From Clostridia bacterium (GTDB lineage Bacteria > Bacillota_A > Clostridia > Christensenellales > Aristaeellaceae): 64,000 nucleotides of DNA. The notes under the pieces were generated by a model. It worked only from the letters and a program-made list of their open reading frames with translations. It did no database searches and was not told the DNA's origin. The DNA is taken from the NCBI GenBank assembly GCA_017464225.1, contig JAFUDW010000160.1, positions 1 to 64,000 of the forward strand, written 5' to 3'. Below, piece by piece: positions 8,780 to 19,792 of this stretch (positions within the stretch are counted from its first letter, which is position 1; every line of letters begins with the position of its first letter). Both the position numbers and the translations under genes were made by a program.

Positions 8780-9460
8780 TTACAAATCGCCGTCTTCCTC
8801 CCATGACTCTTCCGTTTGATTCATCCGATCCTTATCGCTGACCACCAAGCCCAGCTTGCCAACCTTGACAGCCAATTCGGTTCGGGAATGGATGCCCGTT
8901 TTTTTCATGATCCGGTCTAGGTGGGTGCGCACAGTGGTGGGGCCGACACCCATCTTTTCACCGATCTCCCGGTCCGTGAGGCCTGCCACCAGATACCGCA
9001 GCAGCTCCTTTTGCTTGGGGCTTAGATCGTCGGATGTGATGCCGCCCAGGTTCAGCGTGGGCGGTTTATCGTCGTAGACCGATTCGCCCGCCATGGTGCG
9101 CTCCATGATCTCCTGCAAGGGCGTTTGCGTGCCCTCCTTGAACCAGAAGCTTTCCACGCCCGCTTCCCTGGCCTCTTTGAGCCAGCTGGGTTCCGCCAAC
9201 GAGGTGGCCAGAATGACCTTCACGGAAGGATATTGCTGTTTAATGCGCCGCGCGGCGGAAAGGCCGTCGATGCCTTGGCTCATCATCACATCCATGATGA
9301 TCAAATCCGGATGATGATCCTGGCAGTAATCCAGCGCCTTTTGCGCCGAGGTACAAACCGCCGCCACCTCATAATCCTTCAAGGCTTTTACATAAAACTC
9401 AATATAACCGCGGGCGATCATCTGATCGTCAGCGATCACAACCTGATAAGGAGGCTTCAG
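8780..9460 (-). CDS. NarL/LuxR-type response regulator (probable CTG start)
   Basis: Two-component transcription factor. The N-terminal receiver has the acidic pair in QVVIADDQ, the phospho-acceptor Asp in DLIIMDVMM, the conserved Ser/Thr (ILATSLAE) and Lys (FWFKEG). The C-terminal LuxR-type HTH begins LSPKQKELLRYL and contains the recognition helix VGPTTVRTHLDRIM. The GTG at 9439 would cut off strand beta-1 (QVV), so the functional start is probably the CTG at 9460, 8 bases after AAGGGCGG; no ATG, GTG or TTG is available between it and an in-frame TGA. It is the last gene of an operon with a histidine kinase and a 7TM sensor-like protein. Targets are unknown. Confidence 0.85.
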   Translation of the reverse strand: MKPPYQVVIADDQMIARGYIEFYVKALKDYEVAAVCTSAQKALDYCQDHHPDLIIMDVMMSQGIDGLSAARRIKQQYPSVKVILATSLAEPSWLKEAREAGVESFWFKEGTQTPLQEIMERTMAGESVYDDKPPTLNLGGITSDDLSPKQKELLRYLVAGLTDREIGEKMGVGPTTVRTHLDRIMKKTGIHSRTELAVKVGKLGLVVSDKDRMNQTEESWEEDGDL

Positions 9461-9577
9461 ATGACGTCACCGCCCTTCAGCTTATTATATGTATTATTAT
9501 TTTAACCTATTTTTGATGTTTTGTCTGTCCTCATTTCAGAGGACAAAAGCTAATTTTTCTGTATTTTTTTAACAATA

Positions 9578-9597
9578 AGCCCCTGCAAGCGCAGGGG
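9578..9597 (-). terminator. Possible terminator after the histidine kinase gene
   Basis: A 7-bp perfect stem (CCCCTGC/GCAGGGG) with a 4-base loop, just after the kinase stop codon. On the minus strand it is followed by CTTATTGTT, a modest U-rich stretch. It may reduce transcription into the response regulator gene. Confidence 0.45.
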
Positions 9598-9607
9598 TTA
9601 CTCTGTA

Positions 9608-10882
9608 TTAAATTGCGCGAGGGATTTTGAGCGTCAGTTGGAAATCAGGCTCGTATTTGATTTCCATCCCGCCGCCGATGCCCTCAGCCATTTTCCGAAG
9701 GGAGAGCAAACCGCCGCTTTCCCGGATCGGCGCTGTTGGAGAGTGACCGTCATTGGTAAATATAGCGGTGCAGTTCAGCGTATCCTGGACGCATTGCACG
9801 GTCAGCGTATGTCCGTCCGCATGCTTTACAGCGTTTGCGGCGCATTCCACAATGGCATGGCAAAACACGTTTAATATCGGTTTATCCGTCGGGACGCTTC
9901 CCAGGAGGATCATTTTGATGCCGATCCGGTCGCACAGGCGTACGGCATCCGCATAGGGATCACGCGCGTCATCCGGCTTTTCCACCTGCTCCAGCAGCAG
10001 CTTATTGGACTGCTGCACCATCAGAAGAAGCGATTCCGGATCTGTATTTTCCGGATTTTCAAAATAGTACTTTCCTGTCAGCAGCAAACCGCCAAACTGA
10101 TCGTGAAACGCGGCGCGGGCTTCCAGGATCTCCTGAATGGGGACCAAAGCGCTGGTTTGCGCCATGAGCATTTTCAGGCGAAGCTGGTGCTTTCGCAGCC
10201 GCTCGTTTTTCTCCTTCAATTCCGCCGTGAGGCGGTATTGCTCGGTCATATCAACGGCAATAATCTGCTCATAGTTTCTTTCGCCCAGGGCAATTTCCGC
10301 TTTGCCAAACAGCGCCATGCGTCCGTCCGGCAGGGGGATCAAATATTGTCCCTGGCTGTTTTCTCCGCGCTTGCATACGTTTTCCCACAAAGTTTTGGTA
10401 TCGTTCAGTATATGCCCCGTGAGCGATTGGCAGTATTCATTCATGCGCACATTGGTGAGCAGCGGGATGCCCTCCGGCGTTCCAAAACAAATACCGGTTT
10501 CAAGCAAGTCCACCGTTTCTTTGATGGCGGAGGGCGTCAGGTGTGTTTGGCGATATTTTCGATTATCGGTAAAGCACAGGATCAGCAGGCAAGCGGACAG
10601 CAGCTCCATCGCCAGCAGACAAAGCCACGGAAGATTGTATATTTCTCCCGCCAGCCCGCCGGGGAAAGGTCTTTCTCTGCCGTAATCCAACCCCGCCAGC
10701 AGACAGATGAGCACTGCCATACCAAACAGAAAATGGAGCGCGGAAAACAGGGTAAATACAGCCTTACGCCGCTGATGGACGGTATGGATCAGAAGAGTCA
10801 TTTCTCCCATGACCAGCAGCAGCAGACAGATGATCAACGCCCGTCCGCCAACGCGATCGCATATCATTCTTAAAGTGCTCAT
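9608..10882 (-). CDS. Membrane sensor histidine kinase paired with a LuxR regulator
   Basis: 424 aa. Two or three N-terminal membrane segments (ALIICLLLLVMGEMTLLI, LFGMAVLICLLAGL, LLAMELLSACLLILCF) are followed by a PAS-like segment (residues about 120-210). A helical region carries the likely phospho-acceptor His in AAFHDQFGGLLL, the HisKA_3-like form used with LuxR-type regulators. A C-terminal GHKL ATPase follows, with N-box ECAANAVKHADG and a G-box-like GGLLSLRKMAEGIGGG. Its start overlaps the end of the upstream sensor-like gene by 4 bases (ATGA), so the two are translationally coupled. The signal is unknown. Confidence 0.82.
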   Translation of the reverse strand: MSTLRMICDRVGGRALIICLLLLVMGEMTLLIHTVHQRRKAVFTLFSALHFLFGMAVLICLLAGLDYGRERPFPGGLAGEIYNLPWLCLLAMELLSACLLILCFTDNRKYRQTHLTPSAIKETVDLLETGICFGTPEGIPLLTNVRMNEYCQSLTGHILNDTKTLWENVCKRGENSQGQYLIPLPDGRMALFGKAEIALGERNYEQIIAVDMTEQYRLTAELKEKNERLRKHQLRLKMLMAQTSALVPIQEILEARAAFHDQFGGLLLTGKYYFENPENTDPESLLLMVQQSNKLLLEQVEKPDDARDPYADAVRLCDRIGIKMILLGSVPTDKPILNVFCHAIVECAANAVKHADGHTLTVQCVQDTLNCTAIFTNDGHSPTAPIRESGGLLSLRKMAEGIGGGMEIKYEPDFQLTLKIPRAI

Positions 10883-12516
10883 GACGCGCCTCCTTCCCGG
10901 AAGCTGATCAACAGCGTCAGGCGGTTTTCTTCTGTTTCCGTTGCAATATGCAGCGGAGCTGGGGGTACATTCAATTCGGATAAGCCTTCCGCCACCATGC
11001 GCAGGCCCAGATCGGAATACGCAATCAGCAGATAGTGCGGCGCGACGGACAGTAGAGCTTCGATCACCGCTTCAAAGGTATCGTACAGCGCCATTGCGCC
11101 TGCGTATTCATGATCGGATACGGCGGAACAATCTACATAAGCGTCTATGCCGCAATAAGGCAGGTAACGGGCGGTTTCCTCCAACGCCAGTTTCATGGCA
11201 TGGGCGGAAACAGCGTCTGTTTTCGACAGAATAAAGTTGACGCGGCGTTTGGTATAGGCGTTCAGCACCATGATTTGAGCCATGATGGAACGAAGATTAT
11301 CTTTATCGGGCCGAATCCCTTTCAGCAGATCAGCGATCTTTTTCTGCGTGGGGTAAACCTGCTCCGCGGCTTTAAGATACAGACTGTTTCGGGCTTCCAC
11401 GCGGGCTTGCTCTTCCTTCAGTTTCCGTTCTTCTTCGATCAGGCTGTTTTCTTCTGCAAGCGTTTTCGCGGCTTCTTCCAATTGCTTGTTTAAACGGCGC
11501 AGGGCGCTTTCATCCGCCATCCAAAAGGCGTAGCCGCCCCGAATGGTTTTGCCAAACAAGCGCTGATCCTCTTCGGGATAGACGGCATCTGTCAGCGCCG
11601 CAATCATCTGTGCCTGGGAGGCGGAAACAGGCGCAGCCGTATAGTACATAGGGGAAAAGGACGAATCGCAAATCAGCGCAGGCTGCCGCAGCGCATGGAA
11701 TACGCGGACATAATCCTCGTTATGGGGGATCAGCCTTTCCCGGATGCAGATTTCAAAAACCAACAGCAGGCAGAAAATATGTATTTCCGGCGTTTCATAA
11801 GGATGAAAAATATTATAGCGCGTAAAAGGGATCAAAGATAGGTTCATGATCAGCCATAGCAGGATGGCCGCGGCAATGGGCAATGATTTGCGGATACTTT
11901 GCTGTCTTGTTGCTCTGATCAGAAAAAACACGCCGATGACCATCATTAAAATAGCACACAGATATAGCGCGTAAAAAGAAAGCCCATAGACATATGAACC
12001 TGTAACTTCGGTCAAGGTCATTTGATCGGATTTGGGACGGAATATCAGATAGTGCAGATCATTGGTCAATACGAGCGCGCTGAAAAAAGAAGAGGGGATC
12101 AGCAGTATCCGTTCGTCCCATTTTCCCTGTTTTCCACCCCGATGGATACAAATGCTGGCCGTCAGAAAAAACGCAGGGATCATCGTTATGGGCAAATAAT
12201 AAGCATACCACAGATAGCGCTTGGTAATATCGTTGATCGTGAAGCGATACTTAACGGTGCGAAAAACCAGAAAGAAAATCATCAGGATCGCTGACGCGAT
12301 GATGTAAGCCCTTGCTCTGGAGGGCAGAAGGCGGGTATGAACGGATTGGATCCAGTAGATAATCAGCCCCATATAGAGGAGCGAGTTGACGGTGAACAGC
12401 GACGCTGCCATCAGTGGCCGGGATAACGGTGTGATATGGTTGAAAAAATGAATTACCCCGCCAAGCAAAAGAAAACCGATGAACAGCCAAGTGTTCCGTC
12501 GGAGCGTTTGCTGCAT
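10879..12516 (-). CDS. 7TM sensor protein with degenerate kinase-like C terminus
   Basis: 545 aa. Seven or eight hydrophobic helices fill residues 1-250 (FIGFLLLGGVIHFF, LLWLIMNLSLIPF and others), like 7TM histidine-kinase sensor modules. A short cytoplasmic domain, a charged coiled coil (EEAAKTLAEENSLIEEERK) and a C-terminal region laid out like DHp plus ATPase follow, but I find no phospho-acceptor H-box and no N-box Asn or Gly-rich lid. It is probably a receptor or pseudokinase that controls the true kinase encoded immediately downstream with a 4-base overlap. The ribosome site AAAGGAGGCCGTACC supports the ATG at 12516. The 295-base gap to divergent pepT holds the promoters. Confidence 0.75.
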   Translation of the reverse strand: MQQTLRRNTWLFIGFLLLGGVIHFFNHITPLSRPLMAASLFTVNSLLYMGLIIYWIQSVHTRLLPSRARAYIIASAILMIFFLVFRTVKYRFTINDITKRYLWYAYYLPITMIPAFFLTASICIHRGGKQGKWDERILLIPSSFFSALVLTNDLHYLIFRPKSDQMTLTEVTGSYVYGLSFYALYLCAILMMVIGVFFLIRATRQQSIRKSLPIAAAILLWLIMNLSLIPFTRYNIFHPYETPEIHIFCLLLVFEICIRERLIPHNEDYVRVFHALRQPALICDSSFSPMYYTAAPVSASQAQMIAALTDAVYPEEDQRLFGKTIRGGYAFWMADESALRRLNKQLEEAAKTLAEENSLIEEERKLKEEQARVEARNSLYLKAAEQVYPTQKKIADLLKGIRPDKDNLRSIMAQIMVLNAYTKRRVNFILSKTDAVSAHAMKLALEETARYLPYCGIDAYVDCSAVSDHEYAGAMALYDTFEAVIEALLSVAPHYLLIAYSDLGLRMVAEGLSELNVPPAPLHIATETEENRLTLLISFREGGAS

Positions 12517-12750
12517 GGTACGGCCTCCTTTGCGGAAAAATGCGCTGGATTATATATATTTTGCAATAGACACGCGATTTCGTCAAGGGAATTTTCGTTT
12601 CTTTGGAAAACTGGCATATATTTGATCTGCAACAGAACGGACACGCGCTGCATGGCTGTCAGTTCCCTGTACATCTCATCAATTCCCGATCAGGCGTTAG
12701 AAGCTTTTTATAAATAATGATTGTGCGATATAATTATTTTTGCAAGATCA

Positions 12751-12779
12751 TTGATTTTTCCTTCGCGGCACAGTATGAT
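12751..12779 (+). promoter_or_regulatory. Promoter of pepT
   Basis: TTGATT and TATGAT are separated by 17 bp, 32 bases before the pepT start codon. Confidence 0.6.
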
Positions 12780-12811
12780 AGTGTTACATTATTCTTTACG
12801 GAGGAAACGCT

Positions 12812-14020
12812 ATGGAAACGGTACAGGAAAGATTTTTGCGTTATGCGCGTATCAACACCACCAGCGATGAAAACAGCGAAACAAGCCCTTCCACGGCTTG
12901 TCAATTCGACCTGGCAAAAGTGCTCAGGGATGAACTGACAAAGCTTGGCGCGGTAAATGTCCGCATGAGCGAAGATTGCTATGTATATGGCGAAATCCCC
13001 GCCAATTGCGAAGGCATGCCGGTCATTGGCCTGATCGCTCACATGGACACGGTGGACGCCGTGCCGGGCAGGAATTTTAATCCCCGCATGCTGAAATATA
13101 CAGGCGGCGATATCTGCCTGAACGTGGAAAAGGGGATCTTTTTGAAGCCCGATGAATTTCCCGAACTGAACGCGTATATTGATAAAGAGCTGATCGTCAC
13201 CGATGGCACCACGGTGCTGGGCGCGGACGATAAAGCTGGCGTTGCTGAAATCATGACGCTATGCCAAAAACTGATCAATGATCCCTCCATCAGGCATGGC
13301 AAGGTATGTATCGGCTTTACGCCGGATGAGGAGATCGGACGAGGCCCCGATCATTTTGACGTGCCTGGCTTCGGCGCAGATTTTGCCTATACCGTGGACG
13401 GCGGAGGGGTTTCTGAAATAGAGTATGAAAACTTTAACGCCGCGTCTGTCAAAATCCACGTCCACGGACGCAACATTCATCCGGGTTCGGCCAAGAACCG
13501 CATGAAGCATGCCGCACGGATCGCCATGGAGCTCAACGGCATGCTGCCCGTTCAGGAAAAGCCAGAGTATACAGAAGGCTATGAAGGCTTTTATCATCTG
13601 ACTGAAATCGTGGGCGATGAAGAAAACGCCCGGCTGTCCTATATCCTGCGCGATCATGATGCGGCCAAGCTGGAAGAAAAGAAGACGTTCCTCCTGCGGG
13701 CGGCTGAATATCTGAACGCCCGATATGGCGAAGGCACGGTGGAAGTAGCCATTCGCAACAGCTACAGGAATATGCGCGAGATCATGGAACATCATATGGA
13801 TGTGATAGAGCGCGCGCAGGACGCCATCCGTTCCCAGGGATATACGCCGGTCAGCGTTCCTATCCGCGGCGGTACGGACGGCGCCAGGCTTAGCTTTATG
13901 GGGCTGCCTTGCCCAAATCTTGGTACCGGCGGACATAACTGCCACGGAATCTATGAGTTTGTGGCGGTGGAAGATATGGAAAAGATGGTGGATGTGCTGA
14001 CGGCCATCGTTAAAGCGTAA
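12812..14020 (+). CDS. pepT: Peptidase T (tripeptide aminopeptidase)
   Basis: 402 aa M20-family di-zinc aminopeptidase that releases the N-terminal residue of tripeptides in the cytoplasm. The metal site is complete: His in GLIAHMDTVD, bridging Asp in LGADDKAG, the Glu pair in TPDEEIGRG, Asp in YTVDGGG and the C-terminal His in TGGHNCHG. Length matches the family. The start follows TACGGAGGAAACGCT. It is a single gene with its own promoter and a strong terminator, probably supplying amino acids from imported peptides. Confidence 0.95.
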   Translation: METVQERFLRYARINTTSDENSETSPSTACQFDLAKVLRDELTKLGAVNVRMSEDCYVYGEIPANCEGMPVIGLIAHMDTVDAVPGRNFNPRMLKYTGGDICLNVEKGIFLKPDEFPELNAYIDKELIVTDGTTVLGADDKAGVAEIMTLCQKLINDPSIRHGKVCIGFTPDEEIGRGPDHFDVPGFGADFAYTVDGGGVSEIEYENFNAASVKIHVHGRNIHPGSAKNRMKHAARIAMELNGMLPVQEKPEYTEGYEGFYHLTEIVGDEENARLSYILRDHDAAKLEEKKTFLLRAAEYLNARYGEGTVEVAIRNSYRNMREIMEHHMDVIERAQDAIRSQGYTPVSVPIRGGTDGARLSFMGLPCPNLGTGGHNCHGIYEFVAVEDMEKMVDVLTAIVKA

Positions 14021-14026
14021 TAAATT

Positions 14027-14058
14027 ACAGGCGGCCTGCTTTGGCGCAGGCCGCCTGT
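14027..14058. terminator. Bidirectional-looking terminator between pepT and rmuC
   Basis: A perfect 13-bp stem (ACAGGCGGCCTGC/GCAGGCCGCCTGT) with a 6-base loop sits between convergent stop codons. U tracts are weak on both sides. Confidence 0.75.
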
Positions 14059-14062
14059 ATCA

Positions 14063-15403
14063 TCAGATTTCATTTTCCTGGCTTTCAGGTAAAAGCTGCT
14101 GTGCCTGTCCTGTGCCGATGGCCTCCACATCCCGGAGGCGACGATTGATGGCGCGGGTTCTCACGGCGGCTTTTTCTATGGTTTCTCCGGCCTGGCGGAG
14201 CCGCTGCTGCGTTTGATCCAGTAAATCACTGAACCTTCCAAATTCCGTTTTGACCGCTCCAAGCAGCTGCCAGACCTCAGCGGAGCGCTGCTCAATGGCC
14301 AGCGTACGGAAACCCACCTGCAAACTGTTTAAAAGCGCAGAAAGCGTGGAGGGCCCGGCGATCAGGATCCGGTATTTCTGCTGCAGCTCCTCCATCAGCC
14401 CGCGACTGCGAAGCGCCTCCGCATACAGCCCTTCCGTAGCCAGAAACAATATGGCAAAATCCGTGGTATAGGGCGGCTCGATATATTTGGAGGAAATACG
14501 CTTTGCCTCTGTGCGGATCGCGCTGCAAAGCGCAGCCGAAGCATTGCCAACAGCCTCGGAATCGCCGCTCTCCGCCGCTTCCAACAGGCGTTCATATGCT
14601 TCCATCGGGTACTTGGAATCGATGGGCAGATAGATTTGCGCATCCGTTTCTGCGCCGGGAAGGATGATCGCGTATTCAACGCGTTCCGGGCTATGAGGGA
14701 TCACCTGAACGTTTTCGGCGTACTGAGAGGGCGCCATGATCTGCGATAGCAGCGCGCCCAGCTGTACTTCGCCCCATATGCCGCGGGTTTTTACGTTGGA
14801 TAATACTTTTTTCAGATCGCCCACGCCGTTGGCGAGCGACTGCATTTCGCCTAAGCCTTTATAAACCTGCTCAAGCCGCTCGTTGACCAGCGAAAAGCTT
14901 TCGCCCAAGCGCTTGTTCAGCGTTTCGTGCAGCTTTTCGTCTACGGTTTTTCGCATCTGCTCCAGTTTTTCTGCGTTTTCACGCTGGAGCTTTTCCATTC
15001 CGGCGTTCAGGGCGTTTTTCAGCTGCTCGGCCCGCTGATCGCTTTGGCTCAGCTTGCTGTCCAGCGTGGATGTGATGCGATGCAGCCGGATATCCTGGGA
15101 TTGATCGAATACATCCAGGCGGGTGCTGAGCATTTCCATATGCTGAGCGGAAGCACGGCTGCTTTCCGTCCAGGCGGCGGTATAAGCCTGCTGCTGCCTG
15201 GCAAGCTCGTTGCGCATATGCTCTTCCATGGTTTCCGCCTGAGCGGCGTTTTTTTGCATCAGTTGTTCGCTTTGGCTTCTCAAAAGCACAGACAGATCCT
15301 TTTGCCTTTTCAGCAGCGCAATCAAAAGCGCGGCGAGAATCACAAGGAGTACGCCGCATAAAGGGATCAGCCAGGGCGAAAACGAAGATATACGATCAAC
15401 CAT
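14063..15403 (-). CDS. rmuC: RmuC-family DNA recombination protein
   Basis: 446 aa. An N-terminal membrane helix (WLIPLCGVLLVILAALLIALL, residues about 11-31) is followed by a long Gln/Glu-rich coiled coil (about 35-190). The RmuC nuclease-like domain then contains GIWGEVQLGALL, LPIDSKYPMEAYERLL and LFLATEGLYAEAL. RmuC limits inversions at repeats in other bacteria. It starts 8 bases before the end of tdk, so it is coupled to the ybaB-recR-tdk cluster, which suggests a shared role in DNA maintenance. Confidence 0.92.
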   Translation of the reverse strand: MVDRISSFSPWLIPLCGVLLVILAALLIALLKRQKDLSVLLRSQSEQLMQKNAAQAETMEEHMRNELARQQQAYTAAWTESSRASAQHMEMLSTRLDVFDQSQDIRLHRITSTLDSKLSQSDQRAEQLKNALNAGMEKLQRENAEKLEQMRKTVDEKLHETLNKRLGESFSLVNERLEQVYKGLGEMQSLANGVGDLKKVLSNVKTRGIWGEVQLGALLSQIMAPSQYAENVQVIPHSPERVEYAIILPGAETDAQIYLPIDSKYPMEAYERLLEAAESGDSEAVGNASAALCSAIRTEAKRISSKYIEPPYTTDFAILFLATEGLYAEALRSRGLMEELQQKYRILIAGPSTLSALLNSLQVGFRTLAIEQRSAEVWQLLGAVKTEFGRFSDLLDQTQQRLRQAGETIEKAAVRTRAINRRLRDVEAIGTGQAQQLLPESQENEI

Positions 15404-15986
15404 GCGATTTTCCTTGCTTCCAATGTCTGTAGCACAGGCCGATATACCGGATCTCGGTCTGATTATCGATCAGAACCTGTTCGCCCGTGCGGATCACATT
15501 CCCCTGAGCGTCCACACGCGTGTTCATGGTGGCTTTGCAGCCGCACCAGCACAGGCCGCCGGGCACCTCGGAAATGTCCTCAGCCAAGCGCATCAGCGCG
15601 GCGGAACCGGGAAAGAAATTGCCCATGAAATCGGTCTTTAGACCGAAACACTAGATTTCCTGCTCAAGCGCCAAATCAGCGATTTCCTCCACCTGTTCTT
15701 CAGTAAGAAACTGCGCTTCATCAATGAAAATAAAGGGCAGATCGTTACGCCCATTGCGCACAGAAACCCACATAAGCTGCTCCCGGAGGCTTTGATCGGG
15801 ATATAATACGATATCCGCCTGAGCGTGAAGCCCCACGCGGGAATACACCGTGCTGCTGTCGATGCGCGTGTCAATGGACGGCTTGACCAGCACCACATAA
15901 TGTCCCAGCTGTACATGATTGTAATGCTGCATCAGCAGCATGGCGGATTTGCTGGAGCCCATAACGCCATATGAAAAGTGCAGCAT
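15396..15986 (-). pseudogene. tdk: Thymidine kinase interrupted by an in-frame TAG
   Basis: Salvage enzyme converting thymidine to dTMP. Both halves are in one frame: residues 1-111 carry the P-loop (GVMGSSKSAMLL), the KPSIDTR segment and the DEAQF catalytic/Walker B box; after TAG (15651-15653) the frame continues CFGLKTDF, then the zinc ribbon (CWCGCKA ... CYRHW) to a TGA. Against the family motif I-P-V-x-C-[FY]-G, this gene reads E-I-stop-C-F-G, two residues short, so the lesion is more than one substitution. No frameshift is needed. Upstream, its ATG overlaps the recR stop (TAATG); downstream it overlaps rmuC. It is either a recent pseudogene, a readthrough gene or a sequence error. Confidence 0.85.
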
Positions 15987-16585
15987 TATATTTCACGCCT
16001 GCCTTCCATCGCTTTGGAAAGGGTGATTTCATCCGCGTATTCCAGATCGCTTCCCACGGGTACGCCATGAGCGATGCGCGTTACAAGAATGCCCATTGGC
16101 TTGATCAGCCGGGCGATATAGGCTGCCGTGGCCTCGCCTTCGATGTCCGGATTTGTGGCCAGAATGACCTCTTCCACGTTTTCCGAGGAAAGGCGCTGCA
16201 AAAGCTCTTTGATGCGGATATCCTCAGGGCCAATGCCGTTCATGGGGGATAGCGTGCCCAGCAGCACATGGTACCTTCCTTGGTAATCACGCATGCGTTC
16301 CATGGCCGCCACATCTCTCGGATCGCGCACTACGCATATTTGCCCATTCTGCCGCTTTTCATCCTGACAGATTGAGCAAATATCATGCTGTGTATAATTG
16401 CCGCAGATACTGCAGTAGTGCACGGACTTTCTCCCCTGCCAGATGGCCGCGGCCAAATCATGCACGTCCTGTTCGGGCATACCGGCAATATGATAAGCAA
16501 GACGCTGCGCGCTTTTTTGCCCAATGCCGGGCAAACGCGCAAGCTGCGCCGCCATACGCGCGATGGGCTCAACGGTAGCGCTCAT
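15986..16585 (-). CDS. recR: Recombination mediator RecR
   Basis: 199 aa. The N-terminal HhH segment ([18 protein letters not shown]), four-Cys zinc finger ([16 protein letters not shown]) and Toprim domain ([15 protein letters not shown] ... [12 protein letters not shown]) are in the standard order and at the standard length. RecR works with RecO and RecF to load RecA at gaps. It lies directly after ybaB, the widespread ybaB-recR pair, and overlaps tdk by one base. Confidence 0.97.
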   Translation of the reverse strand: MSATVEPIARMAAQLARLPGIGQKSAQRLAYHIAGMPEQDVHDLAAAIWQGRKSVHYCSICGNYTQHDICSICQDEKRQNGQICVVRDPRDVAAMERMRDYQGRYHVLLGTLSPMNGIGPEDIRIKELLQRLSSENVEEVILATNPDIEGEATAAYIARLIKPMGILVTRIAHGVPVGSDLEYADEITLSKAMEGRREI

Positions 16586-16923
16586 CAGAACAGACCGCCC
16601 ATCCCTTTAGGCGCCATGGAAGCCATGGTCTGCTCGCGGTTTTCCTCACCCTGGCGAAGCGCTTCATTGACGGCGGCAATGATCATATCCTGGAGCATTT
16701 CCACATCCTCGGGGTCTACAGCTTCGGGATTGATCGTCAGCGAGAGAACTTCTCGTTTGCCGCTCACTTTGCAGGTAACCATGCCGCCGCCAGCGGAAGC
16801 TTCATATTCCTTCGCGTCCAGCTCTTCCTGGGCCTTTTCCATCTGCTGCTGCATCTTTTGAGCCTGCTTCATCAGCTGTTGCATGTTTGGGCCGCCAAAA
16901 CCGCCAAATTGATTGCGTGCCAT
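16585..16923 (-). CDS. ybaB: YbaB/EbfC-family nucleoid-associated protein
   Basis: 112 aa. A helical N terminus ([20 protein letters not shown]) is followed by the conserved beta segment [20 protein letters not shown] and a Met-rich helical end. The family forms dimers that bind DNA. It is the first gene of the ybaB-recR-tdk-rmuC operon; the ribosome site is TGGAGGATTACAAGT. Confidence 0.95.
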   Translation of the reverse strand: MARNQFGGFGGPNMQQLMKQAQKMQQQMEKAQEELDAKEYEASAGGGMVTCKVSGKREVLSLTINPEAVDPEDVEMLQDMIIAAVNEALRQGEENREQTMASMAPKGMGGLF

Positions 16924-16976
16924 ACTTGTAATCCTCCATTTGCCATTTGCGGCAATGCCGCATAAATTGTCATCTT

Positions 16977-17005
16977 AATATACCATATTTTGCGTAGCGT
17001 TGCAA
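16977..17005 (-). promoter_or_regulatory. Promoter of the ybaB-recR-tdk-rmuC operon
   Basis: On the minus strand, TTGCAA and TATATT are separated by 17 bp, 54 bases before ybaB. The leader contains a perfect palindrome, TGCGGCATTGCCGCA. Confidence 0.65.
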
Positions 17006-17074
17006 TCAAAAATACAAAATCACCACTTAGGGTCCCTGAACATAAGATGGCTCTGATAGGAAGGGGGAAAAAGG

Positions 17075-17869
17075 ATGCTTTCTTTGTTTGCGGGTTTGCC
17101 GCATTTAGTTCAAGCTCTCATTGCAACGTTATTCACTTGGAGCGTTACGGCTGCAGGCGCTGCTCTTGTTTATCTCTTTCAGAAGCCAAAAAAGATCGTC
17201 ATGGATTGTATGCTTGGCTTTTCAGCAGGCGTTATGATCGCAGCGTCCTATTGGTCTTTGCTCGCTCCTGCCATTGATATGGCGAATACAATGAAATTGA
17301 ATCCTTGGATGACGGTGTTGATTGGATTTCTTGGCGGCGGAGCGCTTCTTTTAGTCGGGGATCAGCTATATGAGTACGTCAATCAAAGAAAAACATACCG
17401 ACTTTCAGATAAAAGATGCGCTATGCTGATGCTTTCCATCACCCTTCACAATATTCCTGAGGGAATGGCAGTGGGCGTTGCGTTTGGTTCGCTGGCATAC
17501 GCGCTGGAAGGAGCGACGCTTACGGCCGCCTGCCTGTTGGCGCTGGGAATCGGATTACAGAACTTTCCTGAGGGGACTGCAGTGAGCGTTCCCATGCTGC
17601 GGGAGGGGCGTTCCAAGCATTTTGCATTCTTTATGGGACAGCTCAGCGGATTCGTGGAGCCTGTTGCCGGCGTGATCGGCGCGCTTCTTGTGCTTCGAGT
17701 GCGGGCGCTTTTGCCTTACATGCTTTCCTTCGCTGCAGGCGCAATGATTTATGTTGCGGTGCAAGAATTGATACCCGAAAGCCAAAAGAATCCAAACAGA
17801 ACGGCGATCACCTTTTTTACGATGGCAGGCTTTTCCATGATGATGGTGCTTGACGTAGCGCTGGGATAA
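17075..17869 (+). CDS. ZIP-family divalent metal transporter
   Basis: 264 aa, eight predicted membrane helices. The two metal-binding helix motifs of bacterial ZIP proteins are present: TLHNIPEGMAVG in TM4 and LQNFPEGTAVS in TM5, separated by the usual distance. The protein probably imports zinc or iron across the cytoplasmic membrane; the exact metal cannot be told. The ribosome site is GAAGGGGGAAAAAGG. It is monocistronic, between divergent ybaB and convergent tgt. It resembles ZupT/gufA-type members. Confidence 0.9.
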   Translation: MLSLFAGLPHLVQALIATLFTWSVTAAGAALVYLFQKPKKIVMDCMLGFSAGVMIAASYWSLLAPAIDMANTMKLNPWMTVLIGFLGGGALLLVGDQLYEYVNQRKTYRLSDKRCAMLMLSITLHNIPEGMAVGVAFGSLAYALEGATLTAACLLALGIGLQNFPEGTAVSVPMLREGRSKHFAFFMGQLSGFVEPVAGVIGALLVLRVRALLPYMLSFAAGAMIYVAVQELIPESQKNPNRTAITFFTMAGFSMMMVLDVALG

Positions 17870-17889
17870 AAAAACCGCCATGCAGGCGG
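17868..17889 (-). terminator. Terminator of tgt
   Basis: On the minus strand, CCGCC-TGCAT-GGCGG is followed by TTTTTTT, immediately after the tgt stop codon. Confidence 0.85.
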
Positions 17890-17893
17890 CTTA

Positions 17894-19761
<1,868 letters not shown>

Positions 19762-19792
19762 GGTATTTTTCCTTTCGTTCTGAAGATGTGTT

